Shown here in pieces: positions 10,158 through 20,934 of a DNA stretch of 64,000 nt. Under the pieces are notes generated by a model. That model was not told where the DNA came from and searched no databases. It was given only the letters and a program-made list of their open reading frames with translations. Each line of letters opens with the position of its first letter. Position 1 is the stretch's first letter. The position numbers and the translations under genes are program-made. Origin of the DNA: Pseudomonadota bacterium (GTDB lineage Bacteria; Pseudomonadota; Gammaproteobacteria; Burkholderiales; SG8-39); NCBI GenBank assembly GCA_947455195.1, contig CANGMI010000001.1:310001-374000 (forward strand). The letters are read 5' to 3'.

Positions 10158-11234
10158 ATGAGTACCCACCACATCGCAGCCATCCCCGGTGATGGCATCG
10201 GACGCGAAGTCATGCCCGAGGGCATCCGCGTCGTCGACGCTGCCGCACGCCGCTTCGGCATCGATCTGGCCTGGGACCACTTCGACTGGTCGTGCGAAAA
10301 CTACGCGCGGCACGGTTGGTGGATGCCGCCCGACTGGAAGGACCGGATCGGCGGTCACGATTGCCTGTTCTTCGGCGCTACGGGCTGGCCCGCCACGGTG
10401 CCCGATCATGTCTCGCTCTGGGACTCGCTCATCCGGTTCCGGCGCGAATTCGACCAGTACGTCAACCTGCGACCGGTGCGCCTCATGCCGGGCATCCGCT
10501 CGCCCCTCGCGAATCGCGCGCCGGGCGACATCGATTTCTACATCGTGCGCGAAAACACCGAAGGCGAATACTCGTCGATCGGCGGGCGAGCATTCGAGGG
10601 CACCGAGCGCGAAGTGGTGATGCAGCAGGCCACCTTCACGCGTCGCGGTACCGACCGGATCATGAAGTTCGCGTTCGAACTGGCCAGCCGGCGCACCCGA
10701 CGTCATGTCACCTCGGCAACCAAGTCGAACGGCATCTCGATCACGATGCCCTACTGGGATGAACGCTTCAAGGCGATGGCCACCCAGTACCCCGACATCC
10801 GTACCAGCCAGTACCACATCGACATCCTGTCAGCGCACTTCGTGCTGCACCCCGACTGGTTCGACGTGGTGGTGGCGTCGAACCTCTTTGGCGACATCCT
10901 CTCCGACCTGGGTCCGGCCTGCACCGGCACGATCGGCATCGCCCCGTCGGGCAACATCAACGCCGACCGCCTGTTCCCCTCACTCTTCGAACCGGTTCAC
11001 GGCTCAGCGCCCGACATTGCCGGGCGCGGCCTTGCCAACCCGATCGGCCAGATCTGGTCGGGCGCGATGATGCTCGAATTTCTGGGCTACCCGCAGGCGC
11101 ATGACGCCATCGTGCGCGCCATCGAACAGGTGCTCGATCCGGCCTCGGGTGCACCACGCACGCCGGACATCGGTGGCAGTGCCCGAACCGAGGATCTGGG
11201 TACGGCCATTGCCGAGGCGGTCAGAACCGCCTGA
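10158..11234 (+). CDS. ttuC: Tartrate dehydrogenase-type beta-decarboxylating dehydrogenase
   Basis: Member of the isocitrate/isopropylmalate dehydrogenase fold (358 aa), NAD- and metal-dependent. The segments FDWSCENYARHG, GATGWPATVPDHVSLW, QYVNLRPVRLMPG and VRENTEGEYSSIGGR are typical of tartrate dehydrogenase/decarboxylase (TtuC) rather than LeuB. Metal-ligand aspartates are in NLFGDILSDL, and the dinucleotide loop is EPVHGSAPDIAGRGLANP. It likely oxidises tartrate or D-malate. The upstream GGGAGA about 11 nt before ATG 10158 is a fair ribosome site. It probably shares a transcript with the dehalogenase-like gene. Confidence 0.87.
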   Translation: MSTHHIAAIPGDGIGREVMPEGIRVVDAAARRFGIDLAWDHFDWSCENYARHGWWMPPDWKDRIGGHDCLFFGATGWPATVPDHVSLWDSLIRFRREFDQYVNLRPVRLMPGIRSPLANRAPGDIDFYIVRENTEGEYSSIGGRAFEGTEREVVMQQATFTRRGTDRIMKFAFELASRRTRRHVTSATKSNGISITMPYWDERFKAMATQYPDIRTSQYHIDILSAHFVLHPDWFDVVVASNLFGDILSDLGPACTGTIGIAPSGNINADRLFPSLFEPVHGSAPDIAGRGLANPIGQIWSGAMMLEFLGYPQAHDAIVRAIEQVLDPASGAPRTPDIGGSARTEDLGTAIAEAVRTA

Positions 11235-11285
11235 GCCCAGCCGGCATGCAGGCGCCCCCAGGCATGGCGCCACGGCAGGCTGCGA

Positions 11286-11310
11286 GGCGCCTGCGGCGCC
11301 CGCAGGCGCC
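11286..11310. terminator. Hairpin between convergent ttuC and tldD
   Basis: GGCGCCTGC at 11286-11294 and its exact complement at 11302-11310 flank a 7-nt loop, in the 81-bp gap where two genes end head-on. It is very GC-rich and has no T-tract on either strand, so it may stop both transcripts only weakly or with Rho. Confidence 0.45.
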
Positions 11311-11315
11311 CCGAG

Positions 11316-12764
11316 TCAGGCCGTGCCGCCCACGGTGAGGCCATCGATGCGCAGGGTCGGCTGCCCTACACCGACGGGTACGCTCTGCCCGTCCTTGCCG
11401 CAGACCCCCACACCGCTGTCGAGTTGCATGTCGTTGCCGACCATCGTTACCCGCTTGAGGGCATCGGGGCCGTTGCCGATGAGCGTCGCGCCCTTGATCG
11501 GGGCGCCGATACGCCCACCCTCGATGCGGAACGCGAGCGTGCACGAAAAGACGAACTTGCCGTTGGTGATGTCGACCTGCCCGCCACCGAAGTTCACCGC
11601 GTAGATGCCCTTGTCGACCGAAGCGATGATTTCCTTCGGATCACGGTCGCCGGCGCGCATGTAGGTGTTGGTCATGCGCGGCATCACCACACTTGCGTAG
11701 GACTCGCGCCGGCCGTTGCCGGTGACCGGCATCCCCATCAGACGGGCGTTCATGCTGTCCTGCATGTAGCCGCGCAGGATACCGTCCTCGATGAGCGTGG
11801 TGCACTGGGTCGGGTTGCCTTCATCGTCGATGTTGAGCGAGCCGCGCCGCTCGGCCATGGTGCCGTCGTCAACAACCGTGACGCCCTTGGCGGCCACCCG
11901 CTTGCCCAGACGCCCCGCAAAGGCCGAACTGCCCTTGCGATTGAAGTCGCCTTCGAGGCCATGGCCGATCGCCTCATGCAGCAGCACGCCAGGCCAACCC
12001 GGCCCGAGCACCACAGTCATGCTGCCCGCCGGTGCAGCCTGAGACTCGAGGTTGGTGATGGCATGGTTGACCGCCTGTGCCGCGTAATCGGCCAGCACCG
12101 CATCGGTGAACATCGCGTAATTGCGACGCCCGCCGCCGCCCGCCGAGCCCTGCTCGCGCCGCCCCCCCTGCTCGACGATCACCTGAACCGAGACCCGCAC
12201 CAGTGGCCGTACGTCGGCAGCGCGCAGTCCATCGGCACGCGCGACCAGTACCACCTCGTAACTGCCGGCCAGCGAGGCCATCACCTGGGTGACACGCGGA
12301 TCGAGCGCCCGGCACATCTGTTCGAGGCGCTCGAGCAGACGAACCTTGTCGGCTTCACCGAGCGATGCGAGCGGATCATCGGGCTTGTAGAGAGCACGCC
12401 CGACCGGCGAGTGGCCGACGCCCACTCGACCACTCGCCCCCTGGCGTCCGATGGCACGCGTGGTGTCGGCAGCCGCGAGCAGTGCCGCCATGCCGATGTC
12501 TTCGCTGTAGGCGAAAGCTGTCTTCTCCCCCGAGATCGCACGGACACCCACGCCCTGCTCGATGCTGAAGCTGCCCGACTTCACGATGCCTTCCTCGAGA
12601 CTCCAGCCCTCGCTGCGCGCGTACTGGAAGTACAGGTCGGCGTAATCGACATCACGCTGCATCACGTGACCGAACACGCGATCGAGGCTCGCGATATCAA
12701 GCCCACAGGGCGCCAGCAGCGTGGCATTGGCCGTGGCGAGCAGGGATGTCTGGGATTGGGGCAT
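11316..12764 (-). CDS. tldD: Metalloprotease TldD
   Basis: TldD (482 aa) is half of the TldD/TldE zinc protease that processes small peptides and degrades unfolded polypeptides. The metal motif is HEAIGH (H263, E264, H268), and the conserved cysteine occurs in [10 protein letters not shown] near the C-terminus. The N-terminal domain is followed by the glycine-rich core ([13 protein letters not shown]). ATG 12764 (MPQSQTS) fits the family; upstream codons in frame are not conserved. It forms a minus-strand run with the nitrilase-family gene and yhdP, an order common in Burkholderiales. Its partner TldE/PmbA is not in the window. Confidence 0.96.
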   Translation of the reverse strand: MPQSQTSLLATANATLLAPCGLDIASLDRVFGHVMQRDVDYADLYFQYARSEGWSLEEGIVKSGSFSIEQGVGVRAISGEKTAFAYSEDIGMAALLAAADTTRAIGRQGASGRVGVGHSPVGRALYKPDDPLASLGEADKVRLLERLEQMCRALDPRVTQVMASLAGSYEVVLVARADGLRAADVRPLVRVSVQVIVEQGGRREQGSAGGGGRRNYAMFTDAVLADYAAQAVNHAITNLESQAAPAGSMTVVLGPGWPGVLLHEAIGHGLEGDFNRKGSSAFAGRLGKRVAAKGVTVVDDGTMAERRGSLNIDDEGNPTQCTTLIEDGILRGYMQDSMNARLMGMPVTGNGRRESYASVVMPRMTNTYMRAGDRDPKEIIASVDKGIYAVNFGGGQVDITNGKFVFSCTLAFRIEGGRIGAPIKGATLIGNGPDALKRVTMVGNDMQLDSGVGVCGKDGQSVPVGVGQPTLRIDGLTVGGTA

Positions 12765-12861
12765 GGAAATCCTGGATCGAAAGCGCAAGAGGGAAAAAGG
12801 ACCACAGCGGGTTCACCTCGGGCCAACCTGCCCCGAACCGATGCCGCCTCACGTCCGTATT

Positions 12862-13680
12862 CTACTGGGCTGGCAGACCCAGCACCCGGTGATCAAGGGC
12901 CGGGAGTCCGGCGCGCACACGGTCCCGTTCAGCAGGATCAAGCCGCGCAGTGACCACACCCTCGCCCTCGGCCTGCCGGGCGAGCACCCGACCCCAGGGG
13001 TCGACGATCATCGTGTCGCCATGGGTGCGGCGCCCGTTCGGATGCAACCCGCCCTGAGCAGCCGCCAGCACCCAGGCCTGGTTTTCAATGGCACGGGCCC
13101 GCAGCAACACCTCCCAATGCGGTACGCCGGTGGTCGCGGTGAAGGCTGACGGCACGAGGAGCAGGTCGCACACGCCCAGCGCCCGATACAGTTCGGGAAA
13201 GCGCAGGTCATAGCAGATCGACAGGCCGACCCGCATGCCCTCCAGTTCGAACGCCACTGGGGTGTCACCCCGCTCGATGGTATTGGCCTCGCGATAATGC
13301 TCGGCACCCGAGGCGAAGCTGAACAGGTGAATCTTGTCGTACCGCACCTGGCAACGACCATCGGGGGCGTAGACCAGACAGGCACTGCGGACCCGATGCG
13401 GATCGTCACAGGCGAGCGGCACACATCCGGCCACGAGCCAGATCGACTCGCGCGCAGCCTGCTCGGCCAGAAAATCCTGAATCGGACCATGACCCGGCAT
13501 CTCGCGGGCCGCCACCTTGTCCGATTCGTGACGTCCCATGATGCAGAAGTACTCGGGAAGGACCACGAGACGGGCACCCGCCAGCGCGGCCTGATGCACC
13601 AGGCGGGCGGCCGTCTGGAGGTTCTCGGGCACAACCGGACTGGAAACCATCTGTACGGCTGCAACCGTCACCGGATTCAT
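12862..13680 (-). CDS. Carbon-nitrogen hydrolase (Nit family, deaminated-glutathione amidase type)
   Basis: Nitrilase-superfamily amidase (272 aa). The catalytic triad is visible as E43 (LPEYF), K116 (YDKIHLF) and C156 (SICYDLRFPELYR). These segments are closest to the Nit1/YbeM group, which hydrolyses deaminated glutathione as metabolite repair. ATG 13680 overlaps the yhdP stop by 4 nt (ATGA), and the gene ends 97 bp before tldD. Cytosolic; no signal peptide. It could act on another small omega-amide. Confidence 0.9.
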   Translation of the reverse strand: MNPVTVAAVQMVSSPVVPENLQTAARLVHQAALAGARLVVLPEYFCIMGRHESDKVAAREMPGHGPIQDFLAEQAARESIWLVAGCVPLACDDPHRVRSACLVYAPDGRCQVRYDKIHLFSFASGAEHYREANTIERGDTPVAFELEGMRVGLSICYDLRFPELYRALGVCDLLLVPSAFTATTGVPHWEVLLRARAIENQAWVLAAAQGGLHPNGRRTHGDTMIVDPWGRVLARQAEGEGVVTARLDPAERDRVRAGLPALDHRVLGLPAQ

Positions 13681-16600
13681 GGCCTTGCTCCAGAAAAAGG
13701 GGGCGACTCGCCCGGCGCAGATCGACCGGCCGACGGACTGGTCGGCCCACGCCCCGAGGCCGAACCGCTCGGGGCAGCACCCGTAGGGGCAGCACCTGCC
13801 GGAGCCGACTCCGCCGGCACCCCGCTGCGCGGCGGTGCGGCCATGAACGATCCGGCGGCCGACGCGCGGTTGCTCACCTGGGGGTCGCGCCAGGCGCCGG
13901 TGATGTCGTAGTCGTAGGAAAAGAGCCGGCCAAACGGGTCGTACAGCAACCGCTGTGCGATGAAGGTACCCAGACCCACCAGCGGGTTGACCAGGGCAAT
14001 CCCGGCCACCGCGGCAAGACTGTCCCGCAATTCCGGGATGATCTGCGCATGCAGGTTCTGGGTCTCGTTGGCCAGATCGAGCGTGCCACTCAGTTGCACC
14101 GACGCCGCGGGGCCACCCATGCGGAATTCGCGCAGCAGGAGCACGCCGCGGTCGACAATGCCGGTTGCCTCGATCTGATCGAAGGCAAAACCATCACTGA
14201 ACACGTCATGAAAATCGAGTGCGATGCGCCGCGGCAGTGCTTGCAGGCTGAGCACCCCCAGCAGACGTCCCATCCCGGGCTCGACATGCAGGAACTGGCC
14301 CTGCCCCGCGCGCAGGCTGAGTTGACCGGAGAGGCTGGGAAAATCGACCGCGTAAGGCACGCCACGCCAGCGCAGGTTGCCCTTGAGCGCACCGGCTGCA
14401 CCGCTGATGGCGCCGGCCTGCCCGAGGCGCGCAAGATACCGCCCGGCGTCAGTGAACGAGACATCGACAGCCACGTCGACCTCGGGAGCCCCCGCCAAGT
14501 GGCGCCACAGGCCGCTGGCCCGAACGGCCCCCTCGGGGGCCACGACCTCCAGTTGCCGGATCTGCCAGCCAGTCGGTTCATTGGCCGCCTCGAGCGCGAG
14601 GCGGCCCAGTTCATGCCCCCCGAGACTGAACTGATCGGCACTGATTGCCATGCCGGGGAGTTCCTCGATCGCCGTGCCGGCATCCGTGGCCAGCGTGGAA
14701 ACGGGCGCGCTGCTGCCGACACGCCGTGGCACGATCGGGGTTGCCACCGGCGCCCGGTCGGGAACGGTGAGATGACTGAATCGCCCCGCCAGACGGCCCT
14801 GCCCTTGCGGGTTCCAGTCAAGTTCGCCACTCGCCTCAACCGATGCAACGGCCAGAGACCACCCGGTCCGCGTCGGCCGCGCCCGCAATCGCGCCTCATG
14901 CAAGACCCGCCCGAATGCCGTCAGCGACTGGGCACGCAACTGGATCAGGCCAGGCGCCGCGATGACGGGAGGCGAGGCCCTGGTGACCGCCTGGCCCGAC
15001 AGTTCCTCAACCCCGAGCAGGCCGCGCCAGGGATCGAGGTCGATCGCGTCGAGCACTGCATCAACGCTCAACCCGGCCTGATCGGGCAGGGTGGCGCGGG
15101 CACGGCCCACCGCCACACCGATCCGATCGCCGCCGTCAGCAGCGGCATCGGGTGCGAATCGCGCAACCACCGACAGGCGATCACCGAGGCTCAATTCGAG
15201 CGTTCCACCACCCTCGCTCCCGACTGTGGTGCCGGCGAGTGGCGCCCGCCCGAAGACCTGGCGGGCATGCAGCGCCAGCGGCTCGGCGGCGCCCTTGCGC
15301 AAAGGGGCAGGCAAGGCGAACTCGACGCCGATCAGATCGCTGTCGATGGTGAGTTCGACTGCGGCCGGGCGCAGTCGTGCCTGGGCCCGATAGGCAGCCT
15401 GACCCTGCAGATGCGAGGCGAGCGGAAAAGGCCACAAGGCCGCCACGTCACGGACGGTCGCGCTGCCACGCGCCGTGACCAGCACCTCGTCATCCTTGCC
15501 GGGCAATACCGAAACACTGACTGGCGCATCGAGAAAGCGCCCTCGCCCTTCGGCCGCCATGCCCTGCTCGGTAAAGTCGACACGGCCCGTCAACTCGGTG
15601 AGGCGAGGCACCTCGGCCGCGATCTGCACCCGATTGGCGTAAAGCGCGACCGCGCCCCGTGCGCGCGTGCGCAGCACATCCGAGAGCGGCACCTCCAGGC
15701 GCAGATCGAGCCGGGCACGCCCGTCGATCGTCATGCCCCGCAAGGGCCCTGCAATCGTATCGGCGAGGGGCGTCGCCCCCAGGTAGCGCAGCAACTCGCG
15801 GGTTTCGCCATCGGCATAGCCACTGGCCATCAACTCGGGCGCCGTGCTGGCCAGATCGGGCACCCGAATCAGCGCGTCGTGGATGGCAACGCTGGTCGTT
15901 CGCGCCTCGGATGCACCGAACGTCAATTCACGCTCGCGCAAGGTCAGAATGCCTGACACCTCATCGATCAGCGGCCATTCCGGACTGAAGCGAACCGCTG
16001 CCTTGCCCACGCGCGCACGCGCGTCGACCCTCAACCCGTGAAGCGCAGCACCTCCCCGGAGTTCGCGCGGATTGCCACTCAGGCGGATGACGCCAGCACT
16101 CATCGAACCCGCCTGCAGGCTGCCGCGCAGCCATTCCAGCAGTTCGGGCTGGAGCCCCGGAAGATAACGACTGAGCGTGCGCAATTCGGCCCTCGGCACC
16201 TCGATGCCGACATCGAGCATCTCGGCCGGTGTACCGATTCCCGACCAGCGCCCGGCCGCCTCCAGGCTGAACTCGCCATTGGCCAGTTGCGCGCGCCCGA
16301 TCCGTACTTGCGAGGGCAGGCTGGCTGCGAGAAGGTTGCCCTCCCAGGAGAGATCGATCGCCAGTCGATCCCACTGGAGGGAGGGTGCCTGGGGCAAGAG
16401 GAAGGGAGCGGTCATGTGAACCGCAGCGCCCCGTGCCGTGAGGCGCCCCCCACCCTCGTCAAGGTCGAGACGGCCATCGAGATGATCGAATCCGGGCAGA
16501 CCGTCATGGGCGCGCAACGCAAGGCCGCTGAAGCGCATGCCCAGTTGCCCGATGGCGGGCGTATCGATTCGCCCTGACCAGCCTGACTCGAAGTCGGTCA

Positions 16601-17924
16601 GAACGCCCCGGGGCGTCGCCTCGGCCAGCCAGGCCCGAACCGCCTGCGGCAATGGCATCGCACCCGCTAGCGGCACCAGCGCCGCCAGGTCGATGCGATT
16701 GACCCGCAGCGTGCCGCGCCCGGCCGGCAGGTTCGAGCCCTCCGCACCCGCCTGCTCCCGGCGCTGTTCACGCCGCGTGTCCTCGGGCTCCTCGCGCCAG
16801 TCGAGCACGATATCGACGTGATCGGTGGCCTCGCCGCCGATCGGCTGTACCGACAGTCCGCTGGCCTCGAAGCGGTAACCGGGTGCCTGCGGCCCGATGG
16901 CCGCCCGCAGGCCTCGGCCCGCTCCGGTCGTGCGCCCGCTCAGACGGCCGCGCAGATGAGCAAGGTCGAATCGTGGCATGTCGGGCGAGACCTGGACGCG
17001 CACCTGCTCGAGCGACAGATCGGCAGTGGCGCTCAGCAGCCGCGAATCCTGGATCGTGATCCAGGCAGTGAGCGCGCCGGCGCCGGTCTGAACCTCGGCC
17101 GGATAGTCGACCCAGGGGGTCCAGGCCGCCAGATCGATACGGTCGAAGCGGGCGTAGAGGTCGCCGCTCCAATGGTCGAAATCGTCCAGATCGTTGCCCC
17201 GGAACTGCCCGCGAACATCGATGGTGGAAGCCAGTTGCTCGGGCGGGCTCGCCCTCAAGGCAAACTCGTGTCGGGCCCCCAGGCGATTGCGCAACCGGAA
17301 CTGCACGTCACGCAACGCCAGCACCGGCGCGCCGCGTCGCTCGTCGACCCAGTCGACGCGGCCGCTGGTGAGCAGCACGTCACCCTGGCGCATCAGCCAG
17401 TTGCGCAGGCCGGCGCTGGCTGGCGCAACCCCGTCCATGGCCACCCCGGCGACAAAGAAGGCACCGTCACGATCCCGCCCGACACGCAGCGCCGGACTCT
17501 CGAGCACGAGGCTGTTCAACCGCAGGTCGAGGGCGAGAAGCGAGCGCCATGACACGCTGGCAGAAACCCGCGGCAACTCGAAGACCACCGTCCCGGCCGG
17601 ATCGTAGAACCGCAGTTCACTGATACCGACCAGAGGATGGAGCCCACGCCACTCGGCCTCCAGGGCGCCGATGGTGACCCGCTCGCCAATCGCCTCGCCG
17701 ATCACCTGGGCGACGGCCCCGCGATACTCGGAGACGCGGGGCAGCACCCACTGCTGGAGAACGACGATTGCCAGGCCGAACACGATCCAGACACCCAGCA
17801 GGCCGCTTGCACACAGTCCGAGCGCGCGGCGCCAGCGCGCCGGGCGAACCGAGGCCTGGCTGCCACCCTGCGACGCGCCGGGAGGCGTCTCGTGATCGGG
17901 CGGCGGACGGGAAGGTTCGGTCAC
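13677..17924 (-). CDS. yhdP: YhdP family AsmA-like envelope protein (TIGR02099)
   Basis: Very large inner-membrane-anchored periplasmic protein (1415 aa) of the AsmA-like group; in enterobacteria YhdP helps move phospholipid to the outer membrane. A single N-terminal membrane helix (about residues 34-57, LGLCASGLLGVWIVFGLAIV) follows a Pro-rich cytoplasmic start. Then come a long beta-repeat body (DUF3971-like) and the AsmA-like C-terminal domain with LVNPLVGLGTFIAQRLL, then an Ala/Pro/Gly-rich tail. The start is GTG 17924; no good ATG precedes the helix. It overlaps the nitrilase gene by 4 nt and is divergent from glnE (73 bp). Confidence 0.92.
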   Translation of the reverse strand: MTEPSRPPPDHETPPGASQGGSQASVRPARWRRALGLCASGLLGVWIVFGLAIVVLQQWVLPRVSEYRGAVAQVIGEAIGERVTIGALEAEWRGLHPLVGISELRFYDPAGTVVFELPRVSASVSWRSLLALDLRLNSLVLESPALRVGRDRDGAFFVAGVAMDGVAPASAGLRNWLMRQGDVLLTSGRVDWVDERRGAPVLALRDVQFRLRNRLGARHEFALRASPPEQLASTIDVRGQFRGNDLDDFDHWSGDLYARFDRIDLAAWTPWVDYPAEVQTGAGALTAWITIQDSRLLSATADLSLEQVRVQVSPDMPRFDLAHLRGRLSGRTTGAGRGLRAAIGPQAPGYRFEASGLSVQPIGGEATDHVDIVLDWREEPEDTRREQRREQAGAEGSNLPAGRGTLRVNRIDLAALVPLAGAMPLPQAVRAWLAEATPRGVLTDFESGWSGRIDTPAIGQLGMRFSGLALRAHDGLPGFDHLDGRLDLDEGGGRLTARGAAVHMTAPFLLPQAPSLQWDRLAIDLSWEGNLLAASLPSQVRIGRAQLANGEFSLEAAGRWSGIGTPAEMLDVGIEVPRAELRTLSRYLPGLQPELLEWLRGSLQAGSMSAGVIRLSGNPRELRGGAALHGLRVDARARVGKAAVRFSPEWPLIDEVSGILTLRERELTFGASEARTTSVAIHDALIRVPDLASTAPELMASGYADGETRELLRYLGATPLADTIAGPLRGMTIDGRARLDLRLEVPLSDVLRTRARGAVALYANRVQIAAEVPRLTELTGRVDFTEQGMAAEGRGRFLDAPVSVSVLPGKDDEVLVTARGSATVRDVAALWPFPLASHLQGQAAYRAQARLRPAAVELTIDSDLIGVEFALPAPLRKGAAEPLALHARQVFGRAPLAGTTVGSEGGGTLELSLGDRLSVVARFAPDAAADGGDRIGVAVGRARATLPDQAGLSVDAVLDAIDLDPWRGLLGVEELSGQAVTRASPPVIAAPGLIQLRAQSLTAFGRVLHEARLRARPTRTGWSLAVASVEASGELDWNPQGQGRLAGRFSHLTVPDRAPVATPIVPRRVGSSAPVSTLATDAGTAIEELPGMAISADQFSLGGHELGRLALEAANEPTGWQIRQLEVVAPEGAVRASGLWRHLAGAPEVDVAVDVSFTDAGRYLARLGQAGAISGAAGALKGNLRWRGVPYAVDFPSLSGQLSLRAGQGQFLHVEPGMGRLLGVLSLQALPRRIALDFHDVFSDGFAFDQIEATGIVDRGVLLLREFRMGGPAASVQLSGTLDLANETQNLHAQIIPELRDSLAAVAGIALVNPLVGLGTFIAQRLLYDPFGRLFSYDYDITGAWRDPQVSNRASAAGSFMAAPPRSGVPAESAPAGAAPTGAAPSGSASGRGPTSPSAGRSAPGESPPFSGARP

Positions 17925-17997
17925 AAGCGGTTGAGCAACGCGCCCTGAGGCGAGCCGTCCTAGAATTCAGGTTGCTCATTGTAGATCGAAGGCCCTC

Positions 17998-20799
17998 ATG
18001 TCCGGCATGCGCCCGACCCCCTCCCTTGCGGCGGCGCCCCCCGGCGCTTCCTCCGGCGCCTCGACCGAGGGGACTTTCGCCTCGGCGCCCTCGGCCATGG
18101 TGCCCGCCCCGGGGGCGATCCATTGCGAGGGCTCGCGTTTCGTGACGCGCTCGCTGGCCGCTCACCCGGCCTGGGCCGCCGAGCACCGCTTCGCGCCGTT
18201 CTCGGGCTGGACGCGTGAATCGATGCAACGCTTTCTCGACGGACTCGCCCTGCGCGATACGGTGCAACTGGGACAGGCACTGCGTGAACTGCGCGCACGC
18301 GTGATGATCCGGCTGGCGGTGCGCGACCTCGACGGCATTGCCCCGTTGCAGGAAGTCCACGAAACCATGAGTGCCCTGGCCGAGGTCAGCCTCACCGCCG
18401 CCCTGCGCTACTGCACTGCCTCGCTCGAGGCGCTGTTCGGCGTTCCGCGCGCGTCAGGCGAACGCCAGTCTCTGATGATCGTCGGCATGGGCAAGCTGGG
18501 CGGCCGCGAGCTCAACGTATCGTCCGACATCGACCTCGTTTTCGTCTATGGCGCCGACGGCCAGACCGACGGTGCGCGCGCACTCGACAACGCCGAATTC
18601 TTTCGTCGTCTGGGGCAACGCATCATCGCCACGATCGACGAACCCACCGGTGAGGGGCGTGTCTTCCGCGTCGACATGCGCCTGCGTCCCTGGGGCGACG
18701 GCGGTCCGCTCGCGACCGGCCTGGATGCCCTGGAGGGTTACTTCATCACGCACGGACGCGAATGGGAACGCTATGCCTGGCTGAAGGCGCGCGTGGTCGC
18801 GGCTGCGCCCGAAGCGCCGGTCGGCGAATTGAACACGCAGATTCGTCGCTTCGTGTTCCGGCGCTACCTCGACTTCGATGCAATCGGTGCGCTGCGTTCG
18901 CTGCATGCGCAGATTCGCGCCGAAGTCCGCCGCCGCGACCTGGCCGACCACGTGAAGCTGGGCCCGGGGGGCATCCGCGAAATCGAATTCATTGCCCAGG
19001 CGCATCAACTGGTGCGCGGCGGCCGCGATCCGGCCCTGCAGGTGCGTCCCACGATCGCGGCCATCGAAGCTCTGGCAGGCCGTTCCGTCATCAGCGGGGA
19101 AACAGCCTCTGCCCTGCTTGGCGCCTACGACTTCCTGCGCCGACTGGAGCACCGGCTGCAGTACCTGGACGACGCGCAAACCCACAGCCTGCCGGAGCTG
19201 CCTGACGATCGGCTGATCATCGCGCGCGGCATGGGTTTCGAGGACACCGCGACGTTCGACGCCATGCTCTCCCGGCAGCGCGAGGCGGTCGAGCGGGTCT
19301 TCGCGGCCACGCTGGGCCGGGAGCCCGGCCGAGACGGCTCGAGCGAACCAGGCCCTGTCGAGATCGGGCTTGCCACGCTCTGGCAGAGCGCCGGAGAGCC
19401 AGAGGAGGGTGAACGACTGCTGGCCTCGCTGGGCTACGCGCAACCCGCAGAATCGATGCGACGACTGCAGGCCTTGCGCGGCGGCAGTCGCTACCGCACC
19501 GTGCCGGCGGTAAGCCAGACCCGCATGGATGCGCTGGCACCGCACCTCGTACTCGCCTGCGCGGGCACGCCGGATGGCGACACGGCCCTTGCCCGCATGA
19601 TTGCGCTCATCGAGGCCGTTGCCGGTCGGAGTGCCTACCTCGCGCTGCTGGCCGAACGCCCCGAACTCCTGGGTCGCATCGCAAGCCTGATGGCGGCATC
19701 GAGCTGGGCGGCTGGATACCTGACACGGCATCCGGCACTGCTCGATGAAATCATCCTGCCGCGCGACCAGCCAGCCCCCGACATGGCCCGCTTCGTTCGC
19801 GAACTGCTGGTGGCCACCGAACCGCACGCAAACGACACGGAACGGGCGATGGACGTGATGCGTGAGATGCACCATGCCGAAGTGTTTCGGCTGCTCACGC
19901 GAGACCTGGCCGGCGATCTCACGCTCGAACACCTGTCGGACCACCTGTCGGCGCTGGCCGACGCCGTGCTCGAGGCCACCGTGAGTGCCTGCTGGCAAAG
20001 ACTCAAGGGGCGCCATCGCGACACCCCGCGCTTTGCCGTCATCGCCTACGGCAAGCTCGGCGGCAAGGAACTCGGATATGCCTCGGATCTCGATCTGGCA
20101 TTTCTCTTCGATGATGACGATCCCCGCGCAATCGAGCAGTACGCACGCCTCGCCCAGCGCGTCGTGTCGTGGCTGTCCACCCGCACGGCGGCCGGCATCC
20201 TCTTCGACACCGACCTGCGTCTGCGTCCCAATGGTGACGCAGGCCTGCTCGTGACCTCGATCGAGGCCTTCCGGGAGTACCAGCGCAACGCAGCCTGGGC
20301 CTGGGAACACCAGGCACTGACGCGCGCCCGATTCTGCGCAGGCGACCCGGCGCTGGGCCGTGCCTTCGAATCGGCTCGCCTCGACGTGCTGTCAAGGCGC
20401 CGCGACAGGGACACACTGGCCCGGGAAGTGCGTGCAATGCGCGCACGCATCGATGCCGCCCATCCGAACGCAAGCGGACTGTTCGACCTCAAGTACGGTA
20501 GAGGCGGCATGATCGACATCGAATTCGTGGTGCAGACCCTCGTGCTGGCCCATGCATCCGAGCACCCGAGCCTGCGCGCGAACGCAGGCAACATCGCGCT
20601 GCTGCATGAAGCCGCAAGGCTCGGCCTCATCACGCCACCCCTGGCCACCGGTGCGGCCGATGCCTACCGGGCCATGCGGCGGATGCAACATGCCCTCCGG
20701 CTCAATGAAGTGACCGAAGCCCGTCTTGCCTTCGAAATGGTCGCCCACGAGGCCGAAGCAGCACGCGCGCTGTGGCAGACCGTTCTGGGCGAACGCTGA
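17998..20799 (+). CDS. glnE: Bifunctional glutamine synthetase adenylyltransferase/adenylyl-removing enzyme
   Basis: GlnE (933 aa) adenylylates and deadenylylates glutamine synthetase in response to PII and glutamine. It shows two nucleotidyltransferase domains: the N-terminal adenylyl-removing one with GKLGGRELNVSSDIDLVF (165-182), and the C-terminal adenylylating one with GKLGGKELGYASDLDLAF (about 683-700). GGIREIEF and GGMIDIEF lie between and after them. The first 45 residues are Ala/Pro/Ser-rich and not conserved. ATG 17998 is the first start after the divergent promoter region. GlnB and GlnA are not in the window. Confidence 0.97.
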   Translation: MSGMRPTPSLAAAPPGASSGASTEGTFASAPSAMVPAPGAIHCEGSRFVTRSLAAHPAWAAEHRFAPFSGWTRESMQRFLDGLALRDTVQLGQALRELRARVMIRLAVRDLDGIAPLQEVHETMSALAEVSLTAALRYCTASLEALFGVPRASGERQSLMIVGMGKLGGRELNVSSDIDLVFVYGADGQTDGARALDNAEFFRRLGQRIIATIDEPTGEGRVFRVDMRLRPWGDGGPLATGLDALEGYFITHGREWERYAWLKARVVAAAPEAPVGELNTQIRRFVFRRYLDFDAIGALRSLHAQIRAEVRRRDLADHVKLGPGGIREIEFIAQAHQLVRGGRDPALQVRPTIAAIEALAGRSVISGETASALLGAYDFLRRLEHRLQYLDDAQTHSLPELPDDRLIIARGMGFEDTATFDAMLSRQREAVERVFAATLGREPGRDGSSEPGPVEIGLATLWQSAGEPEEGERLLASLGYAQPAESMRRLQALRGGSRYRTVPAVSQTRMDALAPHLVLACAGTPDGDTALARMIALIEAVAGRSAYLALLAERPELLGRIASLMAASSWAAGYLTRHPALLDEIILPRDQPAPDMARFVRELLVATEPHANDTERAMDVMREMHHAEVFRLLTRDLAGDLTLEHLSDHLSALADAVLEATVSACWQRLKGRHRDTPRFAVIAYGKLGGKELGYASDLDLAFLFDDDDPRAIEQYARLAQRVVSWLSTRTAAGILFDTDLRLRPNGDAGLLVTSIEAFREYQRNAAWAWEHQALTRARFCAGDPALGRAFESARLDVLSRRRDRDTLAREVRAMRARIDAAHPNASGLFDLKYGRGGMIDIEFVVQTLVLAHASEHPSLRANAGNIALLHEAARLGLITPPLATGAADAYRAMRRMQHALRLNEVTEARLAFEMVAHEAEAARALWQTVLGER

Positions 20800-20934
20800 A
20801 GTGCGGACACGCTGCGCTGATGGCTTACAATCCGGGCCTTGAAGCGCGTTGCAGGCTCGCAGCCCCGACGCTCATCCGGCAGCCCCAGCGCTCGTGACTG
20901 ACGGCCCGGACTACCCAGCCTGGAGATTCGACCC

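Noticed and set aside
8964-10817. 617-codon minus-strand open frame across the dehalogenase and ttuC genes
   Set aside because: Both plus-strand genes have full catalytic motifs; the antisense frame spans their boundary and has no recognisable domain.
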